Source: Rhodoferax sp. (GTDB taxonomy: Bacteria > Pseudomonadota > Gammaproteobacteria > Burkholderiales > Burkholderiaceae_C). Taken from it: a stretch of DNA of 64,000 bases. The stretch covers positions 1 through 64,000 of the forward strand of contig NZ_JANXMU010000052.1 in the NCBI RefSeq assembly GCF_025354435.1, written 5' to 3'. Within the stretch, counting starts at the first letter, position 1, and every line of letters starts with the position of its first letter. The notes beneath the pieces are model-generated. The model was given only the letters and a program-made list of their open reading frames with translations. It was not told where the DNA came from and did no database searches. The translations under genes and the position numbers were made by a program. This document shows, piece after piece, positions 24,823 to 34,495 of the stretch.

Positions 24823-25869
24823 TTAGAACCCTTTCGCCAGGGCCTGTGTCACCTCTGCCGCAGGCAGGGCCAGGCAACCGCTGGCGTTTTGCCCCGACCA
24901 CAGCGGCGAGAAATCTCCGCTGCCCTGGCGCTCTGCCGCCGCCCGCAGCGGGGCCATGGCGGCGGTGGCCAAAGGAAACGCCGGGGCCGCGGCGCTGATC
25001 GGGCCCTGCTCGCGCATCACCCGGTTCAGGATGCCGCGCGCGGGCCGCCCGGTAAATACATTCGTCAAGGCCGTGTGCTGCGCGGCATCGCTTTGCAGCG
25101 CAGCCCGGTGCATGGCGCTGGTGGTGGCCTCGGGGCACAGCAGGTAGGCCGTGCCGATTTGCACGCCTGCCGCACCCAGGGCCATGGCCGCCGCCACACC
25201 TTGCGCATCGGCAATGCCCCCGGCGGCAATCACCGGTAGGTTACTCCCACGCAAGCCCACCGCCCGCACGATCTGCGGCAGCAGGGCGAAGGTACCCATT
25301 TGCTGGGTCAGGTCGTCCGATAAAAAATGCCCACGGTGCCCGCCCGCTTCCAGGCCCTGGGCAATGATGGCATCCACCCCCTGCGCCTGTAGCCACAGCG
25401 CTTCTTCCACCGTGGTGGCCGAAGACAGCACCTTGGCCCCCCAGCTGCGCACCACCTCCAGCAACGCGGGGCTGGGCAGTCCGAAATGGAAGCTCACCAC
25501 CGGTGGCCTAAAGGCGCGCAGCAGGTGCGCGGCCTCGGCGCTGAATGGCGCGCGGCCCGGGCCAGGGACGATGCTGGCTAGGTTCAGGCCCATCTCTTGG
25601 TAGTACGGTGCCAGCGCCGCGCGCCACGGTGTGTCATCTGCGGGCGGCGGCGGGGTGTGGCAGAAAAAGTTGACGTTGTAGGGTTGGCTGGTTTGCGCCT
25701 GGATACGCGTCAGCTCGGCCTGCAAAACCTCCAGCCCCAGCATGGCGGCGGGCAAAGAACCCAGGCCCCCCGCGTTGCTAACGGCCACCGCGAGCGCGCT
25801 GCCCTGGACCCCAGCCATGGGGGCTTGGATGAGGGGCAGCTGGGTGCCTAAAAGAGTAGAGAGTTGCAT
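24823..25869 (-). CDS. nitronate monooxygenase (2-nitropropane dioxygenase family)
   Basis: 348-residue FMN-dependent TIM-barrel enzyme that detoxifies alkyl nitronates such as propionate 3-nitronate. It shows PLIQAPMAGVQGSALAVAVS at the N-terminus, VNFFCHTPP, the FMN-loop GLEAGGHRGHF around 185, and AAGGIADAQGVAAAMALGAAG. Convergent with the patatin gene. Related enoyl-reductase II-type FabK proteins share the fold, but the N-terminal motif and GGHRGHF favour nitronate monooxygenase. Confidence 0.88.
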   Translation of the reverse strand: MQLSTLLGTQLPLIQAPMAGVQGSALAVAVSNAGGLGSLPAAMLGLEVLQAELTRIQAQTSQPYNVNFFCHTPPPPADDTPWRAALAPYYQEMGLNLASIVPGPGRAPFSAEAAHLLRAFRPPVVSFHFGLPSPALLEVVRSWGAKVLSSATTVEEALWLQAQGVDAIIAQGLEAGGHRGHFLSDDLTQQMGTFALLPQIVRAVGLRGSNLPVIAAGGIADAQGVAAAMALGAAGVQIGTAYLLCPEATTSAMHRAALQSDAAQHTALTNVFTGRPARGILNRVMREQGPISAAAPAFPLATAAMAPLRAAAERQGSGDFSPLWSGQNASGCLALPAAEVTQALAKGF

Positions 25870-25943
25870 AGGGATGGGCTAGTGCCGGTGGAGCAAAACC
25901 CCAGTTTAGACCCCCCAGCATCTGCTGTGGCAAACATGAATAC

Positions 25944-26336
25944 ATGTCTTTGCACCTGCCCACACGCCGCCTCTGGATTGCCCTTTGGGTGGTTCTGTGC
26001 GTGCTGTTTGCGCAGTTGGCCACCGCAGGCTATGTGTGCCCCCAGTGGCTGAAGCCGGTGGCGGCCAGCACCATGCCGGGCTGCGATGCTATGCCTGCCG
26101 ACCAGATGGACCCGGCGCAGCCCAACCTGTGCAAGGCCACGGGCGAGGCCAGTCCGCAGTCGCCCCACCAAAGCAGCGGCGTGGATCTGCCGTCGCCTGT
26201 GTGGGCGGCGCTGTGGACGCTGGTGTGGTTGTTGCCCTTGCGGGCCTTGGCGGTCTGGGCCGCTCCGGCGGCCAACCCCGCGCGGCCCCCCGGCAGTCCG
26301 CCGCTCTACCTCTTCAACCAAGTCTTCCGTCTGTAG
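25944..26336 (+). CDS. small exported or membrane protein at the head of the cus-type operon
   Basis: 130-residue protein not assignable to a named family. A hydrophobic stretch at residues ~10-30 looks like a signal or anchor, followed by a Cys-containing segment (YVCPQW, MPGCDAMPAD, PNLCKATGE) and a second hydrophobic helix (PVWAALWTLVWLLPLRALAV). Similar Cys/Met/Pro-rich proteins precede cusBA-like genes in related bacteria, which suggests a periplasmic copper- or silver-linked role. It precedes the adaptor gene by ~90 bases on the same strand. Start ATG 25944 has no clear ribosome site. Confidence 0.65.
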   Translation: MSLHLPTRRLWIALWVVLCVLFAQLATAGYVCPQWLKPVAASTMPGCDAMPADQMDPAQPNLCKATGEASPQSPHQSSGVDLPSPVWAALWTLVWLLPLRALAVWAAPAANPARPPGSPPLYLFNQVFRL

Positions 26337-26427
26337 GCCGATCCGGCATTGCGCTAGGCTCGGGCTGCTGCGTCCCCTGGATGTGCGCGCTCTGGGCGTT
26401 CCTTGTAGGTGACGTTAGGAGACTGGA

Positions 26428-27081
26428 ATGAAGAAGTTTGGGATAGCTGTCGTTTTAATGGCCGGGGTGGGTGGGGGTTATGGCCTTTACCAATGGGGTT
26501 GGCAGCGCGGTGCCGCCAGCGTGCCCGTGGTGGCACCTGCCGCCGTGCCGCAAAGCATTGCCGAGGGTGAAGCTGCCACCCGCCGCCACATCGCCAGCGG
26601 CATCAAAGCCGGTGATGTGGACCCCGCCACGGGCCGCAAAGTGCTGTACTACCACGACCCCATGGTGCCGGGGAACAAGTTTGACGCACCGGCCAAGTTG
26701 CCCTTCATGGACATGATGCTGGTGCCGGTGTACGCCGACGGTGCGGCAGGTGCCGCCGAGGGGGATGCCAGCACAGTCACCGTCAGCCCGCGCATGCAGC
26801 AGAACCTGGGCGTGCGCAGCGTGCTGGTGGATGCATCGTTGCAGGTGCCCACCGAGGCGTTGATCCCCACCGCCCGGCGCACGGTGCTGGTGCTGGCCGA
26901 GGCGGACGGCCACTTCCGCCCGGTGGTGGTGGAAACCGGGGCCGAGGCCGATGGCCACACCTTGGTGCTGCGCGGCCTGCAAGCCGGGCAGCGGGTGGTG
27001 GTTTCGGGCCAGTTCCTGATCGACTCCGAAGCCAGCCTGAAAGGTGTGGAAGCGCGCATGAACGCCGGGGCCACGCCATGA
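26428..27081 (+). CDS. cusB: CusB-type RND efflux adaptor lacking its central domains
   Basis: 217-residue periplasmic adaptor, about half the usual >400. It keeps the N-terminal anchor, a heavy-metal-binding segment ([27 protein letters not shown]) and the membrane-proximal C-terminal region ([39 protein letters not shown]). Between [17 protein letters not shown] and VPTEALIP the expected ~200 residues of barrel-sandwich, alpha-hairpin and beta-barrel domains are absent, in frame. Those domains normally reach the outer-membrane channel, so tripartite efflux is doubtful. It overlaps cusA by 4 bases (ATGA). Confidence 0.8.
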   Translation: MKKFGIAVVLMAGVGGGYGLYQWGWQRGAASVPVVAPAAVPQSIAEGEAATRRHIASGIKAGDVDPATGRKVLYYHDPMVPGNKFDAPAKLPFMDMMLVPVYADGAAGAAEGDASTVTVSPRMQQNLGVRSVLVDASLQVPTEALIPTARRTVLVLAEADGHFRPVVVETGAEADGHTLVLRGLQAGQRVVVSGQFLIDSEASLKGVEARMNAGATP

Positions 27082-30000
27082 TCGCCCGGCTGATCCGTTG
27101 GTCCATCGCCAACCGATTTTTGGTGCTGCTGGCCACGCTGCTGCTCAGCGCCTGGGGTGTGGTCAGCGTGCAGCGCACCCCGCTGGATGCCTTGCCCGAC
27201 CTGTCCGACGTGCAGGTCATCATCCGCACCAGCTACCCCGGCCAGGCCCCGCAGTTGGTGGAAAACCAGGTGACCTATCCGCTGACCAGCAGCATGCTGT
27301 CGGTGCCGGGGGCCAAGACCGTGCGCGGCTACTCGTTCTTTGGCGACTCGTTTGTGTACGTGCTGTTCGAGGACGGCACCGACCTGTACTGGGCCCGTTC
27401 GCGGGTGCTGGAGGTCTTGGGCCAGGTGCAGTCGCGCCTGCCGCCCGGTGCCAAAGCCACGCTGGGGCCGGATGCCACCGGCGTGGGCTGGATCTACCAG
27501 TACGCGCTGGTAGACCGCAGCGGCGGGCAAGACCTTTCGCAACTGCGGGCGCTGCAAGACGGATTTTTGAAATACGAGCTGAAAACCGTGCCCAACGTGG
27601 CCGAGGTGGCCACCATCGGCGGCATGGTGCGGCAGTACCAGGTGGTGCCCGACCCGCAGAAGCTGGCGGCCTTGCGGATTCCTCTGGGCAAGGTGGCTGA
27701 GGCCATACGCAGGGGCAACCAGGAAGCCGGGGGCTCGGTGCTGGAGCTGGGCGAGGCCGAGTACATGGTGCGCGCCAGCGGCTATTTGCAAACGCTGGAC
27801 GATTTTCGGTCCCTGCCGCTGACCACCGCTGCGGGTGCCGTGGTGCACCTGGGCGACGTGGCCCGCATCCAGTTCGGCCCGGAAATGCGCCGCGGCATTG
27901 GCGAGCTGGACGGGCAGGGCGAGGCCGTGGGCGGTGTCATCGTGATGCGCTCGGGCCAGAACGCGCTGCAGACGATTGCCGCCGTCAAAACCCGGCTGCG
28001 CAGCCTGCAAGCCAGCCTGCCCCCAGGCGTGGAGATCGTGCCCACCTACGACCGCTCGGGCCTGATCGAACGTGCGGTGGCCAACCTAGGCTACAAGCTG
28101 CTGGAAGAGTTTGCGGTGGTGGCCGTGGTGTGCTTTGTATTTTTGGGCCACCTGCGTTCGGCCCTGGTGGCCATCGTCTCGCTGCCCATCGGCATCCTGG
28201 TGGCCTTCATCGCCATGCGCTACCAGGGGGTGAACGCCAACATCCTGTCGCTGGGCGGCATTGCGATTGCCATCGGTGCGATGGTCGATGCGGCGGTGGT
28301 GATGGTGGAAAACGCCCACAAGCACCTAGAGCAGTGGCGCCATGCGCACCCCGGGGAAAAGCTGCACGGACGGGAGCGCTGGCGGGTCATGGGCGACGCG
28401 GCGGCAGAGGTCGGGCCTGCGCTGTTTTTCTCGCTGCTGGTCATCACGCTGTCGTTCATCCCGGTGTTCACGCTGGAGGCGCAAGAGGGTCGTTTGTTTG
28501 CGCCGCTGGCCTTCACCAAAACCTATGCCATGGCGGCGGCGGCGGGCCTGTCGGTCACGCTGATTCCGGTGCTGAAGGGGTACGGGCTGCGGGGCCGCAT
28601 TCCGGATAAAAACGCCAATCCGCTGAACCGCTGGTTGATTGCCATCTACCGCCCGCTGCTGACCCACGTGCTGCACTGGCCGCGTGCCACGCTGGTGGTG
28701 GCGGTCGTGCTGCTGGGGGCCAGCCTGTGGCCGCTGCAACACATTGGTGGCGAATTCATGCCCGCGCTGGACGAGGGCGATGTGCTCTACATGCCGTCGG
28801 CCCTGCCGGGCCTGTCGGCGGGCAAGGCGGCGGAGCTGCTGCAGCAGACCGACCGCCTCATCAAAACCCTGCCCGAGGTGGCCAGTGTCTATGGCAAGGC
28901 AGGCCGGGCAGACACCGCCACCGACCCCGCACCCATGGAGATGCTGGAAACCACCGTGCAGTTCAAGCCCAAAGACCAGTGGCGGCCCGGCATGACGCAA
29001 GACAAGCTGGTGGCCGAACTCGACCGCATCGTGCAGGTGCCGGGCCTGGCCAACATCTGGGTGCCGCCCATCCGCAACCGCATCGACATGCTGGCCACCG
29101 GCATCAAAAGCCCGGTGGGCGTGAAGGTGGCCGGGGCCGATCTGGCCACCATCGACCGCCTAACGGGCGAGATCGAGCGCACTCTGAAAACCGTGCCCGG
29201 TGTCAGCAGCGCGCTGGCCGAGCGCTTGACCGGCGGGCGCTATGTAGACATCACCATCCGCCGCGCCGATGCTGCCCGTTTGGGCCTGCACATTGCCGAC
29301 GTGCAGGCTGTCATCAGCACCGCCGTGGGCGGCGACAACGTGGGCGAGGTGGTGGAGGGGGCGCAGCGCTTCCCTATCAATATCCGCTACCCGCGCGAGA
29401 TGCGCGATTCGGTGGCCCAGTTGCGTATGCTGCCCATGGTGGCGGAGAGCGGGGCGCGGCTGGCGTTGGGTGATGTGGCCGACATCGCTATCGCTGATGG
29501 CCCGCCCATGCTGCGTAGCGAAAACGCCCGCCTGTCCGGCTGGGTCTACGTGGACATTCGCGGGCGCGACCTGCAATCTGCCGTGCAGGACATGCAAAAA
29601 GCCGTTGCCGCCAGCGTCGTGCTGCCTGCGGGCTATGCTGTGTCGTGGTCGGGCCAGTTTGAGTACCTGGAGCGGGCCACGGCCAAGCTGAAGGTGGTAG
29701 TGCCTTTTACCCTGCTGATCATTTTTGTGCTGCTGTACCTCACGTTTCAACGGGTGGGCGACGCGGTGCTGATCATGGCCACCCTGCCGTTTGCGCTGGT
29801 GGGCGGTATCTGGCTGCTGTACCTGCTGGGCTACAACCTGTCGGTGGCGGGCACGGTGGGCTTTATTGCGCTGGCCGGGGTGTCTGCCGAGTTTGGCGTG
29901 ATCATGCTCCTGTATTTGAAGCAAGCTTGGCAGGCGCAACAAGCGCTAGACACAGAAAATGATGAGAATTTAAAGATCGCCATCCTGCAAGGTGCGGTAC

Positions 30001-30209
30001 TGCGCGTGCGCCCCAAGGCCATGACGGTAGCCGTCATCTTGTGCGGCCTGCTGCCGATTTTGTGGGGCAGCGGCACCGGCTCCGAGGTGATGCAGCGCAT
30101 CGCAGCGCCCATGGTCGGCGGTATGGTGACCGCGCCGCTGCTGTCGATGTTCGTCATCCCTGCGGTCTATTTTTTGATGCACCGTAAAAATAACCGGGGC
30201 AGGCTGTAA
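27078..30209 (+). CDS. cusA: CusA-type heavy-metal RND efflux pump
   Basis: 1043-residue inner-membrane proton/metal antiporter of the HME-RND group. It begins [20 protein letters not shown] and contains [39 protein letters not shown], two large periplasmic loops and 12 membrane helices; [14 protein letters not shown] near the end is typical of Cu(I)/Ag(I) CusA rather than CzcA. The protein looks complete. Codons ~946-963, a variable loop ([18 protein letters not shown]), coincide with a partial repeat B copy and are AT-rich against the background. No outer-membrane channel gene (cusC) is nearby. Confidence 0.92.
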   Translation: MIARLIRWSIANRFLVLLATLLLSAWGVVSVQRTPLDALPDLSDVQVIIRTSYPGQAPQLVENQVTYPLTSSMLSVPGAKTVRGYSFFGDSFVYVLFEDGTDLYWARSRVLEVLGQVQSRLPPGAKATLGPDATGVGWIYQYALVDRSGGQDLSQLRALQDGFLKYELKTVPNVAEVATIGGMVRQYQVVPDPQKLAALRIPLGKVAEAIRRGNQEAGGSVLELGEAEYMVRASGYLQTLDDFRSLPLTTAAGAVVHLGDVARIQFGPEMRRGIGELDGQGEAVGGVIVMRSGQNALQTIAAVKTRLRSLQASLPPGVEIVPTYDRSGLIERAVANLGYKLLEEFAVVAVVCFVFLGHLRSALVAIVSLPIGILVAFIAMRYQGVNANILSLGGIAIAIGAMVDAAVVMVENAHKHLEQWRHAHPGEKLHGRERWRVMGDAAAEVGPALFFSLLVITLSFIPVFTLEAQEGRLFAPLAFTKTYAMAAAAGLSVTLIPVLKGYGLRGRIPDKNANPLNRWLIAIYRPLLTHVLHWPRATLVVAVVLLGASLWPLQHIGGEFMPALDEGDVLYMPSALPGLSAGKAAELLQQTDRLIKTLPEVASVYGKAGRADTATDPAPMEMLETTVQFKPKDQWRPGMTQDKLVAELDRIVQVPGLANIWVPPIRNRIDMLATGIKSPVGVKVAGADLATIDRLTGEIERTLKTVPGVSSALAERLTGGRYVDITIRRADAARLGLHIADVQAVISTAVGGDNVGEVVEGAQRFPINIRYPREMRDSVAQLRMLPMVAESGARLALGDVADIAIADGPPMLRSENARLSGWVYVDIRGRDLQSAVQDMQKAVAASVVLPAGYAVSWSGQFEYLERATAKLKVVVPFTLLIIFVLLYLTFQRVGDAVLIMATLPFALVGGIWLLYLLGYNLSVAGTVGFIALAGVSAEFGVIMLLYLKQAWQAQQALDTENDENLKIAILQGAVLRVRPKAMTVAVILCGLLPILWGSGTGSEVMQRIAAPMVGGMVTAPLLSMFVIPAVYFLMHRKNNRGRL
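29915..29968 (-). repeat. partial repeat B copy 8, inside cusA
   Basis: GCAAGCTTGGCAGGCG followed by AAGCGCTAGACACAGAAAAT matches the family in reverse orientation with several changes. It is in frame in a variable cytoplasmic loop of CusA. Confidence 0.45.
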
Positions 30210-30298
30210 GAAGCGGCCATCCCCCCCGACTACTCCACAGCAAGGCGAAACACCCTGCTGACCTTCAACCCCAAGTGCTTTTTTAACCGGAGATTTTC

Positions 30299-30601
30299 AT
30301 GACTGCTTCCACCAAATCCTTTGCTTCCACCGCTGTTCTGGCCCTGGCCCTGGGCTCTGCCCTGGCGATGGCCGCCGCCCCGGCTGCCGCTGCCGACGAA
30401 AAAGAAAAATGCTTCGGCGTGGCCATGGCCGGCAAGAACGACTGTGCCGCTGGCGCGGGCACCACCTGTGCAGGCACTTCCAAGATGGACTACCAGGCCA
30501 ACTCCTGGAAGTTTGTGCCCGCAGGCACCTGCGAAACCATGAAATCCATGAGCTCACCCACCGGCATGGGCCAAAAAATGGCTTTCCCCGCCAAGATGTA
30601 A
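30299..30601 (+). CDS. bufA1: bufferin-type RiPP precursor BufA1 (DUF2282)
   Basis: 100-residue exported peptide precursor. The signal peptide runs to about AAPAAAADE. The mature part has four Cys: C38 ([10 protein letters not shown]), C49 (KNDCAAGAG), C57 (TTCAGTS) and C78 (PAGTCETM), the spacing of DUF2282 bufferin 1 precursors. In studied bufferins a DUF692 enzyme converts core Cys to thiooxazole groups, and the product binds copper in the periplasm and protects the cell. GGAG lies 7 bases before the ATG. First gene of a four-gene cluster directly after cusA. Confidence 0.88.
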   Translation: MTASTKSFASTAVLALALGSALAMAAAPAAAADEKEKCFGVAMAGKNDCAAGAGTTCAGTSKMDYQANSWKFVPAGTCETMKSMSSPTGMGQKMAFPAKM

Positions 30602-30621
30602 ACACGCCTCCAAGGCCCGCC

Positions 30622-31467
30622 ATGCCCATAACCTTGCCGCCCGGTGTGGGCATCGGCCTCAAATCTGCCCACATCCGGGAGATTCTGGACACCGCACCCG
30701 ACCTGGGTTTCTTTGAAATCCATGCCGAGAATTACCTGGTGGACGGTGGCCCGTCCCACCACTACCTGGCCCGCATCCGCGAACGCTACCCGCTGTCCAT
30801 CCACGGCGTGGGCTTGTCCATCGGGGCCGATGCGCCGCTGGACACCACCCACCTGCACGCGCTGGCCGTGCTGCTCGACCGCTACGCCCCCCAATCTTTT
30901 TCCGAGCACCTGGCCTGGTCTACCCACGGCGATGTGTTCCTCAACGACCTGCTGCCCTTGTCCTACACCGCCGCCACCTTGCAGCGCGTGTGCGACCACA
31001 TCGACCAGGTGCAGACCCGTCTGCAGCGCCGCATGCTGCTGGAGAACCCCGCCACCTATGTGCAATTTGCCGCCTCCACGATGCCCGAGGCGGGCTTCAT
31101 CCACGAGGTGGTGCGCCGCACCGGCTGCGGCCTGCTGCTGGACGTGAACAACGTGTTTGTCAGCAGCGTGAACCACCAATTCGATGCCCGCGCCTACCTC
31201 CAGGCCCTGCCGCTGCACGCGGTGGGCGAGATCCACCTGGCCGGCTTTGCCACCACGCAGGACAGCTTGGGTGATGCCTTGCTGATCGACAGCCACGGCA
31301 GCCCGGTGGCCCAGGCCGTGTGGGACCTGTACGCCTACACGCTGGGCCTCACCGGCCCGGTGGCCACGCTGGTCGAGCGCGACAACGACGTACCCGCATT
31401 ACCGCTGCTGCTGGCTGAAGCCCAGGCGGCAGAGCGCTATCTGCAAGCGGTGGAGGGCGCAGCATGA
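30622..31467 (+). CDS. bufB: multinuclear non-heme iron oxidative enzyme BufB (DUF692/MNIO)
   Basis: 281-residue TIM-barrel MNIO enzyme that modifies Cys residues of the precursor peptide in the cytoplasm. Candidate iron ligands: His in [11 protein letters not shown] (~54), Glu in FSEHLAWS (~95), Asn/Asp in [10 protein letters not shown] (~175), His in GEIHLAGF, Asp in LLIDSHG and Glu in [10 protein letters not shown]. The ATG at 30622 ([18 protein letters not shown]) matches the family start. It lies 20 bases after bufA1 and overlaps the next gene by 4 bases. Confidence 0.92.
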   Translation: MPITLPPGVGIGLKSAHIREILDTAPDLGFFEIHAENYLVDGGPSHHYLARIRERYPLSIHGVGLSIGADAPLDTTHLHALAVLLDRYAPQSFSEHLAWSTHGDVFLNDLLPLSYTAATLQRVCDHIDQVQTRLQRRMLLENPATYVQFAASTMPEAGFIHEVVRRTGCGLLLDVNNVFVSSVNHQFDARAYLQALPLHAVGEIHLAGFATTQDSLGDALLIDSHGSPVAQAVWDLYAYTLGLTGPVATLVERDNDVPALPLLLAEAQAAERYLQAVEGAA

Positions 31468-32234
31468 GCCCCCAAGCTGCTTTCGCCCAAGCGCTGCTGG
31501 ACCCTGCGCAGGCCTGCCCGGGCGGGCTGACCACCTGGAACGGCTCCGACCCCGCCGCGCGCTTTGCCATCTACCGCAACAACGTGGTGGTGTCGCTGGT
31601 GGATGCGCTGGCCGCTACCTTTCCTGCGGTGCAAGAGCTGGTGGGCCAGGACTTCTTTCGGGCCCTGGCGCGGCTGCACGTGCAGGCGCATCCGCCGCGC
31701 ACCCGCGTCATGGCCTGGTACGGCGCAGATTTTGCCGCTTTTGTCGAAAATTTCGAACCCGCCGCCAGCGTACCTTACCTGGCCGACGTGGCGCGGTTGG
31801 AGATGGGCCGCGTATGCGCCTACCACGCTGCCGATGTGGATGCGGTGATGCCAGAGGCTTTGCAGGTCGCGCTGGCCGACCCGCAGCAACTGGCGCAGTT
31901 GCGGCTAACGCTGCATCCCTCGCTGCAGGTGGTGGCTTCCCGCTTCGCCGTGTGTTCGCTCTGGGCGGCCCACCAGGGCAGGCTACAGGCCACCGATGTA
32001 GACCCCGCGCTGCCGCAAACCGCACTGGTATTCCGCCAGGGGCTGGATGTGGAGCTGCTGGAGGTTTCTGCCGCCGCCGGTGCCTATATCACCGCGCTGC
32101 AGCAGGGTGCCAGCCTGCTGGCCGCCGCCAGTGCCGATGCCGCACTGGATTTGCCACCCACCTTGGCCCTGCTGATCCGCCAACACCTCATCACCCGCAT
32201 CCATTTCGGAGAACCCCATGACCACCGCCCCTGA
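31464..32234 (+). CDS. bufC: BufC-type DUF2063 partner protein
   Basis: 256-residue DUF2063 protein. The conserved N-terminal domain shows [20 protein letters not shown], then [20 protein letters not shown] and [23 protein letters not shown]2063 proteins pair with MNIO enzymes and are thought to bind the precursor's leader and present the core to the enzyme. Translationally coupled to bufB (ATGA) and overlapping the DoxX gene by 17 bases, so a single transcript is very likely. Confidence 0.88.
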   Translation: MSPQAAFAQALLDPAQACPGGLTTWNGSDPAARFAIYRNNVVVSLVDALAATFPAVQELVGQDFFRALARLHVQAHPPRTRVMAWYGADFAAFVENFEPAASVPYLADVARLEMGRVCAYHAADVDAVMPEALQVALADPQQLAQLRLTLHPSLQVVASRFAVCSLWAAHQGRLQATDVDPALPQTALVFRQGLDVELLEVSAAAGAYITALQQGASLLAAASADAALDLPPTLALLIRQHLITRIHFGEPHDHRP

Positions 32235-32712
32235 AACGTCCCCCGCTTTGCTGCGCAGCTTCATCGCCACGTGCGCCCGCATCCCCCATTCGCTGATCGC
32301 CTTGCTGGCCCGCTTTTCCATCGCCGCCGTGTTCTGGAAATCCGGCCAGACCAAGGTCGAAGGCCTGGCCATCGACCTGGTGGGCGGCGAGTTCCACCTG
32401 GGCTGGCCGCACCTGTCGGATTCGGCTGTGGCGCTGTTCCAGCAGGAATACAAGCTGCCCCTGCTGCCGCCCGAACTGGCCGCCACCCTGGCCGCCTGCA
32501 CCGAGCATTTCTTTCCCATCCTGCTGCTGCTGGGCGTGGCCACGCGCCTGTCGGCTCTGGGCCTGCTGGGCATGACGCTGACCATCCAGCTCTTCGTCTA
32601 CCCCGATGCCTACCCCACCCACGGCACCTGGGCGGCGCTGCTGCTGTACCTGGTGGCGCAGGGTCCGGGGAAGATTTCTGTGGATGCGTGGTTGGCGCGG
32701 CGCTGGGGGTGA
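32218..32712 (+). CDS. DoxX-family membrane protein of the bufferin cluster
   Basis: 164-residue protein with about four membrane helices and the DoxX features LLARFSIAAVFWKSGQTKVE, FFPILLLLGVATRLSALGLL and LLLYLVAQGPGKISVDAWLA. DoxX proteins commonly close DUF2282-DUF692-DUF2063 clusters (also seen in gold- and copper-induced gig operons); their role is unproven, possibly redox or quinone-linked support. GGAG lies upstream of the ATG. It converges on trpD across a repeat B copy. Confidence 0.87.
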   Translation: MTTAPETSPALLRSFIATCARIPHSLIALLARFSIAAVFWKSGQTKVEGLAIDLVGGEFHLGWPHLSDSAVALFQQEYKLPLLPPELAATLAACTEHFFPILLLLGVATRLSALGLLGMTLTIQLFVYPDAYPTHGTWAALLLYLVAQGPGKISVDAWLARRWG

Positions 32713-32719
32713 TTTAAGA

Positions 32720-32772
32720 GAAAATGGCTTCTAGCGCACTAGCTATATACGCAAGCAGCTATATTAAATGTA
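32720..32772 (+). repeat. repeat B copy 9
   Basis: AAAATGGCTTCTAGCGCACT then ATACGCAAGCAGCTATATTA: a full copy filling the 63-base gap between the convergent doxX and trpD genes. Confidence 0.8.
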
Positions 32773-32775
32773 GCG

Positions 32776-33807
32776 TTACGTTGATGGGCTGGCTTGGCTA
32801 GCTGCCACCAACTCCTCCAGCTTCGCCCGCGCCGCGCCCGACTCGATCGCTTGGCGGGCCAGCACCAGGCCAGCGGCCAGCGACTCGGCCACATTGGCTG
32901 CGTACAGCGTGGCTCCAGCGTTGAGGATGACGATGTCGCGGGCGGCACCGTGGTCGTTGTCCAGCACGCCCAGCAGCATGGCTTTGGACTGCTCGGGGGT
33001 TTCGACACGCAGGTTGCGGTGGCTGGCCATGGTCATGCCGAAATCTTCGGGGTGGATTTCGTATTCGCTGATTTCGCCGTTTTTCAGTTCGCCCACCACG
33101 GTGGCCGCACCCAGGCTGACTTCGTCCATGCCGTCCTTGCCGTAGACCACCAGCGCGTGCTCGGCACCCAGGCGTTGCAGGGCGCGCACCTGGATGCCGA
33201 CCAGGTCGGGGTGGAACACGCCCATCAGGATGTTGGGTGCGTCGGCCGGGTTGGTCAGGGGGCCGAGGATGTTGAACAGGGTGCGCACACCCAGTTCCTT
33301 GCGCACCGGGGCCACGTTTTTCATGGCCGGGTGGTGGTTGGGGGCGAACATGAAGCCCACGCCAACTTCGGCAATGCACTGGGCTATTGCGGAGGGCGTC
33401 AGGTGGATGTTGACCCCCAGGCTTTCCAGTACGTCGGCGCTGCCGCTTTTGCTGCTGACGCTGCGCCCGCCGTGCTTGCTGACCTTGGCCCCGGCGGCGG
33501 CGGCCACAAACATGGAGCAGGTGGAGATGTTGAAGGTGTGCGAGCCGTCGCCGCCGGTGCCGACGATGTCCACCAGATGCGTTTTATCGGCCACGTGGAC
33601 CTTGGTGGAGTATTCGCGCATCACCTGGGCGGCGGCGGTGATTTCGCCGATGGTTTCCTTCTTCACGCGCAGGCCGGTGATCAGCGCGGCCATCATCACC
33701 GGCGACATTTCGCCGCGCATGATGAGCCGCATGATGTGCAGCATCTCGTCGTGGAAGATTTCGCGGTGTTCGATGGTGCGCTGCAGGGCTTCTTGGGGGG
33801 TGATCAT
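32776..33807 (-). CDS. trpD: anthranilate phosphoribosyltransferase TrpD
   Basis: 343-residue enzyme that joins anthranilate and PRPP in tryptophan synthesis. The PRPP motif [18 protein letters not shown] is at ~83, with [20 protein letters not shown] following and [18 protein letters not shown] further on. GGAG precedes the ATG at 33807. Last gene of the local trp operon; trpC, which normally follows in Burkholderiales, is missing here and the gene instead meets a convergent DoxX gene. Confidence 0.96.
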   Translation of the reverse strand: MITPQEALQRTIEHREIFHDEMLHIMRLIMRGEMSPVMMAALITGLRVKKETIGEITAAAQVMREYSTKVHVADKTHLVDIVGTGGDGSHTFNISTCSMFVAAAAGAKVSKHGGRSVSSKSGSADVLESLGVNIHLTPSAIAQCIAEVGVGFMFAPNHHPAMKNVAPVRKELGVRTLFNILGPLTNPADAPNILMGVFHPDLVGIQVRALQRLGAEHALVVYGKDGMDEVSLGAATVVGELKNGEISEYEIHPEDFGMTMASHRNLRVETPEQSKAMLLGVLDNDHGAARDIVILNAGATLYAANVAESLAAGLVLARQAIESGAARAKLEELVAASQASPST

Positions 33808-33820
33808 GGAGGTCTCCGGT

Positions 33821-34495
33821 TCAGGGGTTCGGGGTGCTGGACAAGGCCAGCTTCAATCCAAAAGCGACAAACAGCGCGCCCGCGCCGCGTTCCAGCCAGT
33901 GCATGCCGCGCCGCACCGCGCCCATGCGGCGGGCGGCCCAGGCGGCCAGCAGGGCGTAGCCCAGGTTGATGGGCACGGCGTTCAGGTTGAACAGCAGGCC
34001 CAGCAGCACGAAGGCCAGCGTGGGCTGCGCCGCACCGGGGGTGATGAACTGCGGCAAGAAGGCCAGAAAAAACAGCGCCACCTTGGGGTTCAGCGCGTTG
34101 GTCCAGAAGCCTTGCAGAAACACTTTCTTTAAGCTTTTTAGGCCGCTAGCGCTTGTTTGGTCTGCGGGTGTAGCTATGGAATCCGTAGCATCCACGGGTT
34201 TGGGTGAACGCAGCATCTGAATGCCCACCCACACCAGATAGGCCGCCCCCAGCCACTTGAGCACGGTGAAGGCCGTGGCCGACGCGGTGATCAGCGCGCT
34301 GACCCCCACAGCAGCGGCGAAGATGTGGACGAAGCAGCCCGCGGTGATGCCGAGGGCCGCCACCACGCCCGCGCGCCAGCCGCCGCGCAGGCCATTGGAC
34401 AGGATGTAGAACACGTCCGGCCCCGGGGTCAGGTTCAGCAGCCAGCCCGAGGCGATGAACAGCGGCAGGTGCACGATGCCCAGGCTGTCCAGCAT
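33821..34495 (-). CDS. LysE/RhtB-family amino-acid exporter within the trp operon
   Basis: 224-residue membrane exporter with six predicted helices. Family motifs: [20 protein letters not shown] near the start, [12 protein letters not shown], and [20 protein letters not shown]. Two overlapping starts are possible, GTG 34498 and ATG 34495; both overlap the trpG stop, so it is translationally coupled. The export substrate may be an aromatic or other neutral amino acid, given its place between trpG and trpD, but this is inference. Codons ~103-120 ([14 protein letters not shown] region) are encoded by a repeat B copy in the cytoplasmic loop after the third helix. Confidence 0.85.
   Translation of the reverse strand: MLDSLGIVHLPLFIASGWLLNLTPGPDVFYILSNGLRGGWRAGVVAALGITAGCFVHIFAAAVGVSALITASATAFTVLKWLGAAYLVWVGIQMLRSPKPVDATDSIATPADQTSASGLKSLKKVFLQGFWTNALNPKVALFFLAFLPQFITPGAAQPTLAFVLLGLLFNLNAVPINLGYALLAAWAARRMGAVRRGMHWLERGAGALFVAFGLKLALSSTPNP
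34136..34189 (+). repeat. repeat B copy 10, inside the lysE-type gene
   Basis: TTTTAGGCCGCTAGCGCTTG and GTGTAGCTATGGAATCCGTA follow the family pattern. It is read in frame on the minus strand in a loop between membrane helices. Confidence 0.65.
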
